Assembly: GCF_036409155.1 (NCBI RefSeq)
Contig: NZ_JAZGLW010000002.1
Coordinates: 372,001 to 436,000, forward strand
Source of the DNA: Mycobacterium sp. 050128
GTDB taxonomy: Bacteria > Actinomycetota > Actinomycetes > Mycobacteriales > Mycobacteriaceae
Reading direction: 5' to 3'
Length of the DNA stretch: 64,000 nucleotides
Shown: piece by piece, positions 1 through 7,308 of the stretch
Layout: the number at the start of each line of letters is the position of its first letter
Position numbering within the stretch: the stretch's first letter is position 1
Notes under the pieces: generated by a model
What the model was told of the DNA's origin: nothing
Seen by the model: only the letters and a program-made list of their open reading frames with translations
Databases searched by the model: none
Translations under genes and position numbers: made by a program

Positions 1-437
1 GGGTCGATGCCGAGTTCGGCGGCGTGCTCGATCACCCAGCAGAACACTGCGAAAGCGTCGAGCACCGCCGCGGGCGCGGGATGCTCGGGCGCCAGACGGT
101 AGTCGACGGACACCACGACGGCCTGGCTGCCGCGGGCCAGGGCTCGGCAGAATCCATCGTGGGATTCGATGTCGCAGAAGACGAATCCGCCCCCGTGGTA
201 GAACACGATCGCGGCACGGTCCGTGGCTGGCGCGCCGCGCGGGCAGTAGACGCGGACGCCGATGGCACCCCCGGGGCCGGGTATCGCGCGGTCGGTGGTG
301 CTCTCGACGTCATCGATGTTGTTGACCGGCATCCGGCGGGCGGCCGCCGCGGCGCGCGCCTGTGCGCCGGTCATGGTCTCGACGCGCGGGAACCCCGCGT
401 TCAACTGGTCGAGCATCGCCTGCACGGCATCGTCCAT
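1..437 (-). CDS. alpha/beta hydrolase (HSL/lipase family), 3' end cut by window
   Basis: The first 145 codons of a hormone-sensitive-lipase type esterase are present; the rest lies beyond the window edge. The oxyanion-hole motif HGGGF is visible near residue 80, followed by the family block SVDYRLAPEHP. The catalytic GDSAGG serine, Asp and His would lie in the missing part. The ATG has a good ribosome binding site (GGAGGT) a few bases upstream. It follows the DUF35 gene with a 26-bp gap and is probably the last visible member of the side-chain degradation operon, where it could hydrolyse an ester or CoA thioester. That role is inferred from position only. Confidence 0.85.
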   Translation of the reverse strand, partial: MDDAVQAMLDQLNAGFPRVETMTGAQARAAAAARRMPVNNIDDVESTTDRAIPGPGGAIGVRVYCPRGAPATDRAAIVFYHGGGFVFCDIESHDGFCRALARGSQAVVVSVDYRLAPEHPAPAAVLDAFAVFCWVIEHAAELGID

Positions 438-463
438 CTGCACCTCCGACCTCACCGTTGAGG

Positions 464-874
464 TCACGCGGGCCGATATCGCAACAAGGTGATGCCGGCC
501 TCGGGCAGATCGTAGAACACCGGCTCCACCCGCATGCCGATTCGGATGTCGCTCGGGTCGATGTCGACCAATTCGGTGCTGATCCGCGGTCCGGCATCCC
601 ACTGCACCACGGCGAGCAATTGCGGCACTGCATCGGCCCAGGGCGGCCCGGTGGGTCTGCGGGCAACCGTGAAGGTGTACAGCGTTCCCGCACCATCGAT
701 TTCGCGCCATTCCAGGTCATCGGCCAGGGTTCCCGGGGCGAGCGTGCGCGGATAGAACACGTAGCGTTGCAGCGAGGGCGAGTACTGCACCACGATTCGG
801 TGCTGGGCCAGGCCATCCCAGAATGGCTTCGACACCGGGGTGGGCTCGGGAACCGGACGGGGTTCGGTACTCAA
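464..874 (-). CDS. DUF35 OB-fold protein without zinc-ribbon cysteines
   Basis: This 136-residue protein matches the DUF35/OB-fold family that partners thiolase-fold enzymes; the C-terminal half of mycobacterial ChsH2 is such a domain. The expected N-terminal rubredoxin-like zinc ribbon is recognisable by position (VVQYSPSLQRYVFYPR), but its cysteines are replaced, so zinc is probably not bound. The start is a TTG, 4 bp after the thiolase-like stop, preceded by a G-rich stretch that could act as ribosome binding site. Its place beside the thiolase-fold gene suggests it forms the aldolase complex in the way the ChsH2 DUF35 domain binds Ltp2. The complex itself is inferred. Confidence 0.85.
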   Translation of the reverse strand: MSTEPRPVPEPTPVSKPFWDGLAQHRIVVQYSPSLQRYVFYPRTLAPGTLADDLEWREIDGAGTLYTFTVARRPTGPPWADAVPQLLAVVQWDAGPRISTELVDIDPSDIRIGMRVEPVFYDLPEAGITLLRYRPA

Positions 875-878
875 GGCG

Positions 879-2090
879 TCAGTCCCCCCGCATGATCAGC
901 GCGACCTGCTCGCTCATGATGCCGCCGTTGCCGGTAACGAACGCGGTGTGACAGTCCGGCACCTGGGCGTCGTCGGCTCGTCCCATCACCTGGCGCGCGC
1001 CGTCGACGACGTGATGCATGCCGCCGGCCATACCGGCCTGGCCGAACGACAGCTGACCGCCGGCGGTGTTGAGCGGAAAATCACCGCGGTAGGTCAGGTC
1101 ATGCCCGGCGACCCAGGACATGCCGTCGCCCTTAGCGCAGAAGCCGGCATCTTCCAGGCTCATCAGCACCGTGATCGTGTAGCAGTCGTAGATGGAGGCG
1201 ACATCGACATCGGACCGGTCCAGCCCCGACATCGCGAATGCCTTGTCGGCGGCCCGCGTGATCGGAGTGTGTAGCAAGTCGTCGGCGTAGGTCGGCGTCT
1301 TGAATGCGATGTGCTCACCAAAACCCTTGATCCACACGGGGCGGTGGCGGCTGCGGCGCGCGATGTCGGCATTGGCGAGCAGGACGCCTACTCCCCCGTG
1401 CACGCGCATCACGGTTTCGAGCATGTGGATCGGATCGGCGATCATCGGGCTGGCGAGGACGTCGTCGATAGTGATGGGGGTGCCGTGGAAAACCGCGCCG
1501 GGATGCGCACCGGCGTTGGTGCGCTGGTCGACCGCGATTTTGGCGACCGCCGCGGGGTCGTAACCGTATTCCGCGGCGTAGCGCTGCGCGATCTGCGCGT
1601 ACGGTGCGTTCTGGCCCAGGTTGCCGTACGGGATTTCGAACTCGGCCTGCGGCGACCCATAGTTATTCGACGATGCCCCAAACCAATTCGGGGCCGGCGC
1701 GGGACCTGAAGATTTCCGTTCGGATTGGGGCACCGATGCGGATCCGGGCACCACGGCAAGCACGGCGTCGCAGATGCCCAATTCGATCGCGGCGGCAGCC
1801 CGCCAGATCATGCCGGCGGACGTCGCCCCGCCCAGATCGACACGCTCGCCGAAATCCAGCGCCAAGCCGAGGTATTCGCACAGCGTCGCCGGGGCGAACA
1901 TCGCCGATTCCGCCACGCCATGGGTCAGCAGACCGTTGATGTGCGCGGGATCGACACCGGCATCCTCGACGGCCATCTTCGCCAGCACCGCGTACTGGTC
2001 GAGGGTGAACAGCGGTGGCCCGGTCGGACGACGCTGCGCCGGCAGCTCCGCGATGCCGACGATCGCGGCTTCGCCCCGCAGTCCGGTCAC
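879..2090 (-). CDS. Ltp2-like thiolase-fold protein, probable retro-aldolase
   Basis: This 403-residue protein belongs to the SCP2/lipid-transfer thiolase-like family. The position of the thiolase nucleophile reads DLGGATSAGM with no cysteine, and the C-terminal glycine loop reads TGNGGIMS, also without the second catalytic cysteine. The block YDCYTITVLMSLED resembles the tyrosine region of Ltp2, the steroid side-chain aldolase. A retro-aldol cleavage of a beta-hydroxyacyl-CoA is therefore more likely than thiolysis. The GTG start overlaps the MaoC stop (GTGA), so the genes are translationally coupled. The neighbouring DUF35 protein is the likely partner. Confidence 0.88.
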   Translation of the reverse strand: MTGLRGEAAIVGIAELPAQRRPTGPPLFTLDQYAVLAKMAVEDAGVDPAHINGLLTHGVAESAMFAPATLCEYLGLALDFGERVDLGGATSAGMIWRAAAAIELGICDAVLAVVPGSASVPQSERKSSGPAPAPNWFGASSNNYGSPQAEFEIPYGNLGQNAPYAQIAQRYAAEYGYDPAAVAKIAVDQRTNAGAHPGAVFHGTPITIDDVLASPMIADPIHMLETVMRVHGGVGVLLANADIARRSRHRPVWIKGFGEHIAFKTPTYADDLLHTPITRAADKAFAMSGLDRSDVDVASIYDCYTITVLMSLEDAGFCAKGDGMSWVAGHDLTYRGDFPLNTAGGQLSFGQAGMAGGMHHVVDGARQVMGRADDAQVPDCHTAFVTGNGGIMSEQVALIMRGD

Positions 2091-2527
2091 GACGGCGTTC
2101 CGCGCAGCGGCAGCTGAACCGTCGCGGTTCCGGGCATCAGCACGGTGTCGTCGCGGCGGCCGCTGATCTCGAGATCCACCAGCCCGGCGCCGTCCGTCAG
2201 CCGCTTGCCGGTGACGACTGCGCCGAACGTCAGCGACTCACCGGGCAACGCGGTCGCCCGGTTTTGCACCGAGAAGCAGACCAGACGACCGCGCCCGCCG
2301 ATCCAGTCGCCGAGCGCGCGGGCCAGCAGCGCCGCCTGAAGCGGGCCGTGCACCAACACGTTGTCGTAGCCCTCCACGTCGCGGGCCCACCGCTTGTCGT
2401 AGTGGATGCGGTGGCCGTTGTAGGTGGCGGCGCTGAAGAAGAACAGCTGAATCTCGTCGGTGGTGACGGTCAGCGTGGGGATCTGGTCACCGACGCCGAT
2501 GTCGTCGTAAAACGCCTGTCCAGTCAT
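2087..2527 (-). CDS. MaoC-like enoyl-CoA hydratase (ChsH1-like)
   Basis: This 146-residue single hotdog-fold protein has the MaoC signature region IHYDKRWARDVEGYDNVLVHG, in which the Asp and His are the usual hydratase residues. It would hydrate an enoyl-CoA, probably as a heteromer with the FAS1-like dehydratase just upstream, as ChsH1 does with ChsH2. ATG 2527 is preferred over GTG 2530 because AGGA sits five bases upstream of it. It is separated by 7 bp from the upstream gene and overlaps the thiolase-like gene by 4 bp. Heteromer formation is inferred from gene order. Confidence 0.87.
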   Translation of the reverse strand: MTGQAFYDDIGVGDQIPTLTVTTDEIQLFFFSAATYNGHRIHYDKRWARDVEGYDNVLVHGPLQAALLARALGDWIGGRGRLVCFSVQNRATALPGESLTFGAVVTGKRLTDGAGLVDLEISGRRDDTVLMPGTATVQLPLRGTPS

Positions 2528-2534
2528 CACGTTC

Positions 2535-3035
2535 CTAGGGTCGGGCGATCATCGACGTCGAGGCTTCGGCGACCAGCTCGCGGTGCTGGTTGTGGTACAC
2601 CGTGTGCCAGGTGACCAGGACGAATTTGCCGGAGCGACCTTGCTTTTCGACGATGGACTCGATAGTGCGCACCATTTCGATCTCGTCGCGGTGATAGGCC
2701 GGCAGATGAAAGGTGAAGCTCTCGCCACCGGCCATCCGTTTCGGAGCACGTGGAAACGCGAGACTGCCCGAAACCGCACCCGAGGAACCGTCGGGCCGCA
2801 ACGAATCGAGTCGCGCGACGCCGAGCACCGCGTACTGCAGATACAGCGGTGGGCAGCAGATGTCGCGAAAGCCGTTGGCGCGGGCATAGTCCGGATCGAA
2901 ATACAACGGATTGTGGTCACCGACCGCCGCCGCCCAACGCTGCCAATCGCGTCGATTCACCTCGCCGGTCGCGGTCGCGGCGACGGTACCCACGCGCGAC
3001 GCCGACTGGGCGTCGATCAGGGTGTCCTCAGTCAC
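2535..3035 (-). CDS. FAS1-like dehydratase, MaoC half of a split ChsH2
   Basis: A 166-residue hotdog protein of the FAS1-like dehydratase domain family (NRRDWQRWAAAVGDHNPLYFD near the N-terminus). In M. tuberculosis ChsH2 this kind of domain is fused to a C-terminal DUF35; here the protein ends without one and DUF35 is a separate gene two genes downstream. The GTG at 3035 is chosen because it overlaps the end of the acyl-CoA dehydrogenase by 8 bp; the open frame extends 17 codons further but that would run deep into the upstream gene. It probably acts with the MaoC protein as one hydratase. Confidence 0.85.
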   Translation of the reverse strand: MTEDTLIDAQSASRVGTVAATATGEVNRRDWQRWAAAVGDHNPLYFDPDYARANGFRDICCPPLYLQYAVLGVARLDSLRPDGSSGAVSGSLAFPRAPKRMAGGESFTFHLPAYHRDEIEMVRTIESIVEKQGRSGKFVLVTWHTVYHNQHRELVAEASTSMIARP

Positions 3036-4149
3036 GGATTTCCTCCAAGGTTTCCTCCAGCCAGGTCGCGGCGACCTCTGGCCCACCGCCGAGAGTTGAA
3101 TCGAGCCTTGCCCGTTCGGTCCACAAATGCAGATCGGTTTCGGTCACATAACCGATCCCGCCGTGCAGTTGATGCGCGTCCAGCGTGACCAGCCGGGCCG
3201 CCGTGGCGGAATGCATGCGCGCAATGGCGGTTTGGCGGGTCGCCGGCTGCCCTCGCGCGATCCAGAAGACGGCGGAATGCGCGGCCAATCGCGCTGCGGC
3301 CAAGGCGATGTGCATGTTGGCGATCAGATGTTGTGCCGCCTGGAACGAGGCGATCGGACGGCCGAACTGATGGCGCAGCTTGGTGTACTCGACGGTGCGA
3401 TCCAGCACCGCCTGACCGACCCCGACCAGGTCAAGTGATCCCAACGACACCACCGCATTGGCCAAGCGGCGCAAGCCGGTCCGCTCCGGTGAGTCACCGT
3501 CGAGCAATGCTTCGGCGCCGACCATCACATCGTCGAACCGGACCGTGAACGCCCGGTGCCCGCCCGCCATGGCCAGCGGCTCCATGCTCACCCCGGTCGC
3601 GCGGGCGGCAACGGCGAAGACCAGCGTGTGCCCGTCCGCGGAGGCTGACACCACGATCAGGTCGGCGACGTCGGCGTCGGCGACATAGTCGGCTATGCCG
3701 TTGAGCCGCCACCCGGATGAGTCTTCATCCGCACGCAGCCCGGGCGAAATATCCGAAGCGTCACGGACATTCCACAATGCCGTCGTGCCGCGAACCGTCC
3801 CGCCTGCTAACCCCGGCAGCCACGCGGTCTTGATGTCCGACGAGCCGAGCTGGTCGATCGCCAGTGCCGCCGCAATGGTGCTGTGCACTGTCGTCGGACA
3901 CAAGCCGCGGCCGGCCTCGGTGTAAAAGACGGCGAGGTCGTCCAGCGAGCCACCCGACCCGCCGTACTCCTCGGCGACCGCGAGCCCGAACACACCGGCG
4001 TCGGCAAGGGTCTTCCACAGCGCCGGGGTGCTTCGATCGGCGCCGGATTCAGCGATCCCGCGCACCAGGCTCACCGGACACTCCGCGGCCAGCAGGGCGC
4101 GCACCGACGAGGCGAACTCGCGCTGTTCAGCGGTGGGGATCGCTTTCAC
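3028..4149 (-). CDS. acyl-CoA dehydrogenase, partner subunit
   Basis: A 373-residue acyl-CoA dehydrogenase family protein. The N-terminal helical domain, the middle beta domain and the C-terminal four-helix region (FGRPIASFQAAQHLIAN, then QLHGGIGYVTE) are all recognisable. It starts with GTG 3 bp after the preceding acyl-CoA dehydrogenase. Paired, adjacent FadE genes of this type form alpha2beta2 heterotetramers in steroid catabolism (for example FadE28-FadE29), and this pair is likely to do the same on a CoA-linked side chain. The exact substrate cannot be read from the sequence. Confidence 0.9.
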   Translation of the reverse strand: MKAIPTAEQREFASSVRALLAAECPVSLVRGIAESGADRSTPALWKTLADAGVFGLAVAEEYGGSGGSLDDLAVFYTEAGRGLCPTTVHSTIAAALAIDQLGSSDIKTAWLPGLAGGTVRGTTALWNVRDASDISPGLRADEDSSGWRLNGIADYVADADVADLIVVSASADGHTLVFAVAARATGVSMEPLAMAGGHRAFTVRFDDVMVGAEALLDGDSPERTGLRRLANAVVSLGSLDLVGVGQAVLDRTVEYTKLRHQFGRPIASFQAAQHLIANMHIALAAARLAAHSAVFWIARGQPATRQTAIARMHSATAARLVTLDAHQLHGGIGYVTETDLHLWTERARLDSTLGGGPEVAATWLEETLEEIRD

Positions 4150-4152
4150 GCG

Positions 4153-5343
4153 TCACCGCCCATAGGAGGGCATCCCATGGCCACGCTGTGCGATCACATC
4201 ACGGAGCACCTCGTTGGTGCCACCACCGAAGCGCATCAATGGAGCGGCCCGATACAACCGTTCGAATTTGCCTGCCAGAGGCGCGCTTTCGTTGCGATGG
4301 GCGAGCAGTCCGTCGGGGCCGAGTAGATCGAGCGCCAGATCGGCGATGCGCTGCCGCAGTTCACTGGTGAAGATCTTCTCGACGCTGACCTCCACGGTGG
4401 GAATCACGCCGCTGTCCAGGATCGAGGAGGCCTCATAACCCATCAGCGTCGCCACTTCGACGTCGGCCTCGGCTTGCGCCAGCCGGCGCCACAAGCCCGC
4501 ATCGTCGGCGGGCACCGAACCGTCGCGTCGCGGGCTGCGGGCAAGGTCGCGTAATTCGTCGACCGCCCGACGCAGATCCCCGGCATTGGTCAGCGCTCCG
4601 CGTTCGAGATCGAGCGCGCCGGTGATGTAAGTCCAGCCGCGGTTGACCTCTCCGATCAGATTCGAGACGGGGACCCGCACGTCGTCAAAATGGACCTCGT
4701 TGGTGCGGTAGCCCGACCATGCGTACAGCGGCCGGATCGAAACCCCCGGGCTGTCGATCGGCACGATGATGACCGAAATCCCGCGATGGCGTACCCCGTT
4801 CGGATCGGTGCGCACACAGAGCCACTCGTGGGTGGCGCGCTGCGCCCCGCTGTTCCAGATCTTGCTGCCGTTGATCACCCAATGTTCGCCATCACGCGTC
4901 GCGCGAGTCCGCAGGCTAGCCAGGTCCGTGCCGGCCTCGGCCTCGGAATAGCCGACGGCGCAGATCATTTCGCCCGTGGCGATCAGCGGAAGCCATTCGG
5001 TCTTGTTCTGCTCGGTGCCGTGCCGCATGATCATCGGCGCTACCGAGGTGACCGTGAGGTCGGGCCCGGGCACGCCGGCGTATTCGAATTCGCTCATCAG
5101 CAGGTGTTGGTGCACCGCGCCGAGGCCCCCCTGTCCCGCGAGGCCGCCGTATTCCCGCGGCCAGTTCAGTCCGAACCAACCCTTCTCACCGATCTTGCGG
5201 CGAAAACGTGCCACCTCACCATTGGGAAATTCGAGATCGTGCTCGGCCAGTTCCGCCCGTAACTCCGGGGTGACGTTTTCGGAAAGGAATTCGCGAACCT
5301 CGGTCAGCCACGCGCATTGCCCGGCGTCGAGTTCGAAATCCAT
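4153..5343 (-). CDS. acyl-CoA dehydrogenase (FadE-type)
   Basis: A 396-residue acyl-CoA dehydrogenase with the flavin-binding block AVGYSEAEAGTDLASLRT around residue 135 and the C-terminal motif GGGTNEVLRDVIA that binds FAD across the subunit interface. The frame is open for 70 more codons upstream, but that stretch is arginine/tryptophan-rich and unlike the family, so ATG 5343 (MDFELDAGQ) is taken as the start. It is the first gene of the minus-strand operon, divergent from the TetR gene, and is the likely functional partner of the next acyl-CoA dehydrogenase. Confidence 0.92.
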   Translation of the reverse strand: MDFELDAGQCAWLTEVREFLSENVTPELRAELAEHDLEFPNGEVARFRRKIGEKGWFGLNWPREYGGLAGQGGLGAVHQHLLMSEFEYAGVPGPDLTVTSVAPMIMRHGTEQNKTEWLPLIATGEMICAVGYSEAEAGTDLASLRTRATRDGEHWVINGSKIWNSGAQRATHEWLCVRTDPNGVRHRGISVIIVPIDSPGVSIRPLYAWSGYRTNEVHFDDVRVPVSNLIGEVNRGWTYITGALDLERGALTNAGDLRRAVDELRDLARSPRRDGSVPADDAGLWRRLAQAEADVEVATLMGYEASSILDSGVIPTVEVSVEKIFTSELRQRIADLALDLLGPDGLLAHRNESAPLAGKFERLYRAAPLMRFGGGTNEVLRDVIAQRGHGMPSYGR

Positions 5344-5488
5344 TCCGGCCCACCTCACCCTTTCGACCCCTTCGTCTGGCCGCGTCAGCGTAACGCCACT
5401 GCGAGATTTCGCCCACCATTTCGCGCAGCGGTTACCTCCGGCCGCGGCCGGGCTTGGCCCGCCCCCACACCGGGTCACCAATGCTCGC

Positions 5489-5530
5489 TGACGCCCGTCA
5501 TTGACACGCGCCAGTGAAACCCGATACGTT
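5489..5530 (+). promoter_or_regulatory. TetR-gene promoter with adjacent palindrome
   Basis: TTGACA at 5501-5506 and TACGTT at 5525-5530 are spaced by 18 bp and fit a SigA-type promoter. The predicted transcription start falls on or next to the ATG at 5538, so the TetR mRNA is probably leaderless. Immediately upstream, TGACGCCCGTCA (5489-5500) is an inverted repeat with 5-bp arms and a 2-bp centre, abutting the -35 box. It is a reasonable operator for autoregulation and for control of the divergent operon. Binding is inferred. Confidence 0.5.
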
Positions 5531-5537
5531 TCCTGCC

Positions 5538-6161
5538 ATGCCGTCCACGACACCCGCCTCCGGGACTTCTCCGGTCGTGAACGGTCGTGAGGCGCAGCGA
5601 CTCCAAACGCGCGCGCGTCTTTTCGATGCTGCGGTCGCCGAGATCGCGCGATCCGGATTGGCGGGTGCCGACGTCGCGACGATCGCCGCGGCCACCGGGG
5701 TCGCGCGGGGCACCTTCTATTTCCACTTTCCGACCAAAGAGCACATCCTCGTCGAGCTGGAGCGGGCCGAAGAAGCCAAAATCGTGGCCAAACTCGTCAC
5801 CAAGACGAGCGGGGCCGGCGACCTGCTGTCCATGCTGCGGATGCTCGTTCGTCAGGTGCTCGCCGCCGAAGAACGGCTCGGCCCAGTGGTCTTCAGGGAC
5901 ATGCTGGGATTGCACTTCTCCGCGACCCGCCCCATCGAGGATGAGACCGCCGAGCATCCGCTGGCCGAATTCGTCATCACCGCAATCGAGCAAGCCCAAT
6001 CCGCGCGGCAGGTGTCGTCGGATGCCAACGCCAACGAGCTCGGGGTGATCTTTCTGACCGGCCTGTTCGCCCTATTAGTCACCGGCGGAGCGTCGAAAAC
6101 GCGTGCCGCGCTGTTAGACCGCTACGTCAAAACCATCGTCAAAGGAATGGAGCCAACATGA
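5538..6161 (+). CDS. TetR/AcrR family regulator
   Basis: A 207-residue regulator with an N-terminal TetR helix-turn-helix at about residues 25-60 (VATIAAATGVARGTFYFHF), and a divergent C-terminal ligand domain. ATG 5538 is preferred over an in-frame GTG at 5514 because a promoter is placed to start transcription at this ATG. It is divergent from the minus-strand acyl-CoA dehydrogenase operon and overlaps the downstream ferritin-like gene by 4 bp, so it may control both directions. The ligand is unknown; a CoA intermediate of the neighbouring pathway would be the obvious guess. Confidence 0.9.
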   Translation: MPSTTPASGTSPVVNGREAQRLQTRARLFDAAVAEIARSGLAGADVATIAAATGVARGTFYFHFPTKEHILVELERAEEAKIVAKLVTKTSGAGDLLSMLRMLVRQVLAAEERLGPVVFRDMLGLHFSATRPIEDETAEHPLAEFVITAIEQAQSARQVSSDANANELGVIFLTGLFALLVTGGASKTRAALLDRYVKTIVKGMEPT

Positions 6162-6982
6162 CCGGCACAGGTATCGACGGTTACCGGGACTACCTCGCGC
6201 ATCGGGACGGCGACGCCGACCTGCTGCATCGTCGGCTGGGAAATCGCGAAGACTTCTTCACGTCATTGGAAGTCGACCCGGTGCGTTCGGCCCGCCCGAT
6301 CGATCGACAGGTGTTTCTGCGCAACCTGCGCCGCCGCCGGCCCGAACCGGGATTGTCCCGCGAGATGCTGTTCCTGTTGGCCACCGCGAAGCTGAACCAG
6401 GCCGAGCGGTTCGGCGTGGACCTGGGCGACACCTACGGGCGCATCGGAGGCCCGGACGAGCCACCCGAGCGGATCTATCTCGCGCTCGAGGAGCACTACC
6501 ACACCCGGCTATTGGCCTACGTGCTCGACATTTTCGGTCTGCCGTTCCAGGTGGTGGTACCGCCGTTCGTGATGCGCCAATTCGTCAAGATGGAAGTGTT
6601 TCTGCCCGAGCGGTTCGGGTTCCCGTTCGTGGGCGCCGCAGAAATGGCGGGCTGCATCATGTTCGACGAACTGCGCCGCGTCGGCGTCGAATTGTTCGCC
6701 GACGAGCCAGACGTCGCCGCGCGGATCGAACGCCTCTACACCGAGATCCTGACCGACGAGCTGGGCCACGTCGGCTATTGCGCGGCACGTTGCAGCAACG
6801 CGGAGCGGGCCGTAATGCGTTGGCTTTACCCGACTTTCGGGCGTCTGGTGGCTCGCCAGACCGCCGAGATCAGCCTCCTCATCGATCGGGAAAGACTGCA
6901 CGCCCGCCTAGACGCACCGTTCGATGTCGCGGGGCTAGCCGCGGGCGTCCCAAACGAGACATTCGTTGCCGCGCACCCGTGA
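6158..6982 (+). CDS. ferritin-like (possible di-iron) protein
   Basis: A 274-residue all-alpha protein. It contains two ExxH elements, EEHYHTRLL near residue 109 and TDELGHVGY near residue 201, plus acidic residues between them (MFDELRRVG), a pattern typical of ferritin-like di-iron proteins. This suggests an oxygenase or desaturase-like role, but no specific family was recognised. The ATG overlaps the TetR stop (ATGA) and AAAGGA lies upstream, so it is co-transcribed with the regulator. Its place opposite a catabolic operon suggests a role in modifying the same substrate. Confidence 0.75.
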   Translation: MTGTGIDGYRDYLAHRDGDADLLHRRLGNREDFFTSLEVDPVRSARPIDRQVFLRNLRRRRPEPGLSREMLFLLATAKLNQAERFGVDLGDTYGRIGGPDEPPERIYLALEEHYHTRLLAYVLDIFGLPFQVVVPPFVMRQFVKMEVFLPERFGFPFVGAAEMAGCIMFDELRRVGVELFADEPDVAARIERLYTEILTDELGHVGYCAARCSNAERAVMRWLYPTFGRLVARQTAEISLLIDRERLHARLDAPFDVAGLAAGVPNETFVAAHP

Positions 6983-7114
6983 CCGCCCGTTCACCGAGAT
7001 GGTCGTTCTGTAAATAGGCTGTCAAACTCCCGTTAAAACCCGACGGCCGCATCGCAGAAATAGGGCCGGCCTGGGATGATCTTGAAATTGACGGATCGAA
7101 GATCGGGAGAAGTC

Positions 7115-7279
7115 ATGCCGACTATTGAGACGCGCCTCCGCCAGGAGTTGCACGACTATGCCGTTGAATTGCGTCGCCTGGCGTACACCCTGCCCCAAGG
7201 GATCGGCGAGCACGATCTCCTTCAGCTGTCAGATCGGATGCACGCCGCGTCCCGGCAGACAGTCCGCAAGGGGGCCTAG
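7115..7279 (+). CDS. small hypothetical protein (54 aa)
   Basis: A short, charged, mostly helical protein (MPTIETRLRQELHD at the start). An in-frame upstream start exists 13 codons earlier, but GGGAGAA directly before ATG 7115 decides the start. No known domain was recognised. It stands alone between the ferritin-like gene and the converging ABC exporter gene. Similar tiny proteins are common in mycobacteria; its function is unknown. Confidence 0.6.
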   Translation: MPTIETRLRQELHDYAVELRRLAYTLPQGIGEHDLLQLSDRMHAASRQTVRKGA

Positions 7280-7308
7280 CCAGTCACTGGCATCGCCGGG
7301 TCGAGTGG

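Noticed and set aside
24..461. 145-codon plus-strand frame over the truncated hydrolase
   Set aside because: It is a shadow of the real minus-strand esterase, which shows clear HSL motifs.
5344..5553. Upstream extension of the first acyl-CoA dehydrogenase
   Set aside because: The added 70 codons are Arg/Trp-rich, run into the TetR gene, and lack family sequence; ATG 5343 fits better.
7050..7076. GGGCCGGCC as a second DosR box
   Set aside because: The spacing and flanking bases do not fit the GGG-8 bp-CCC layout of DosR sites.
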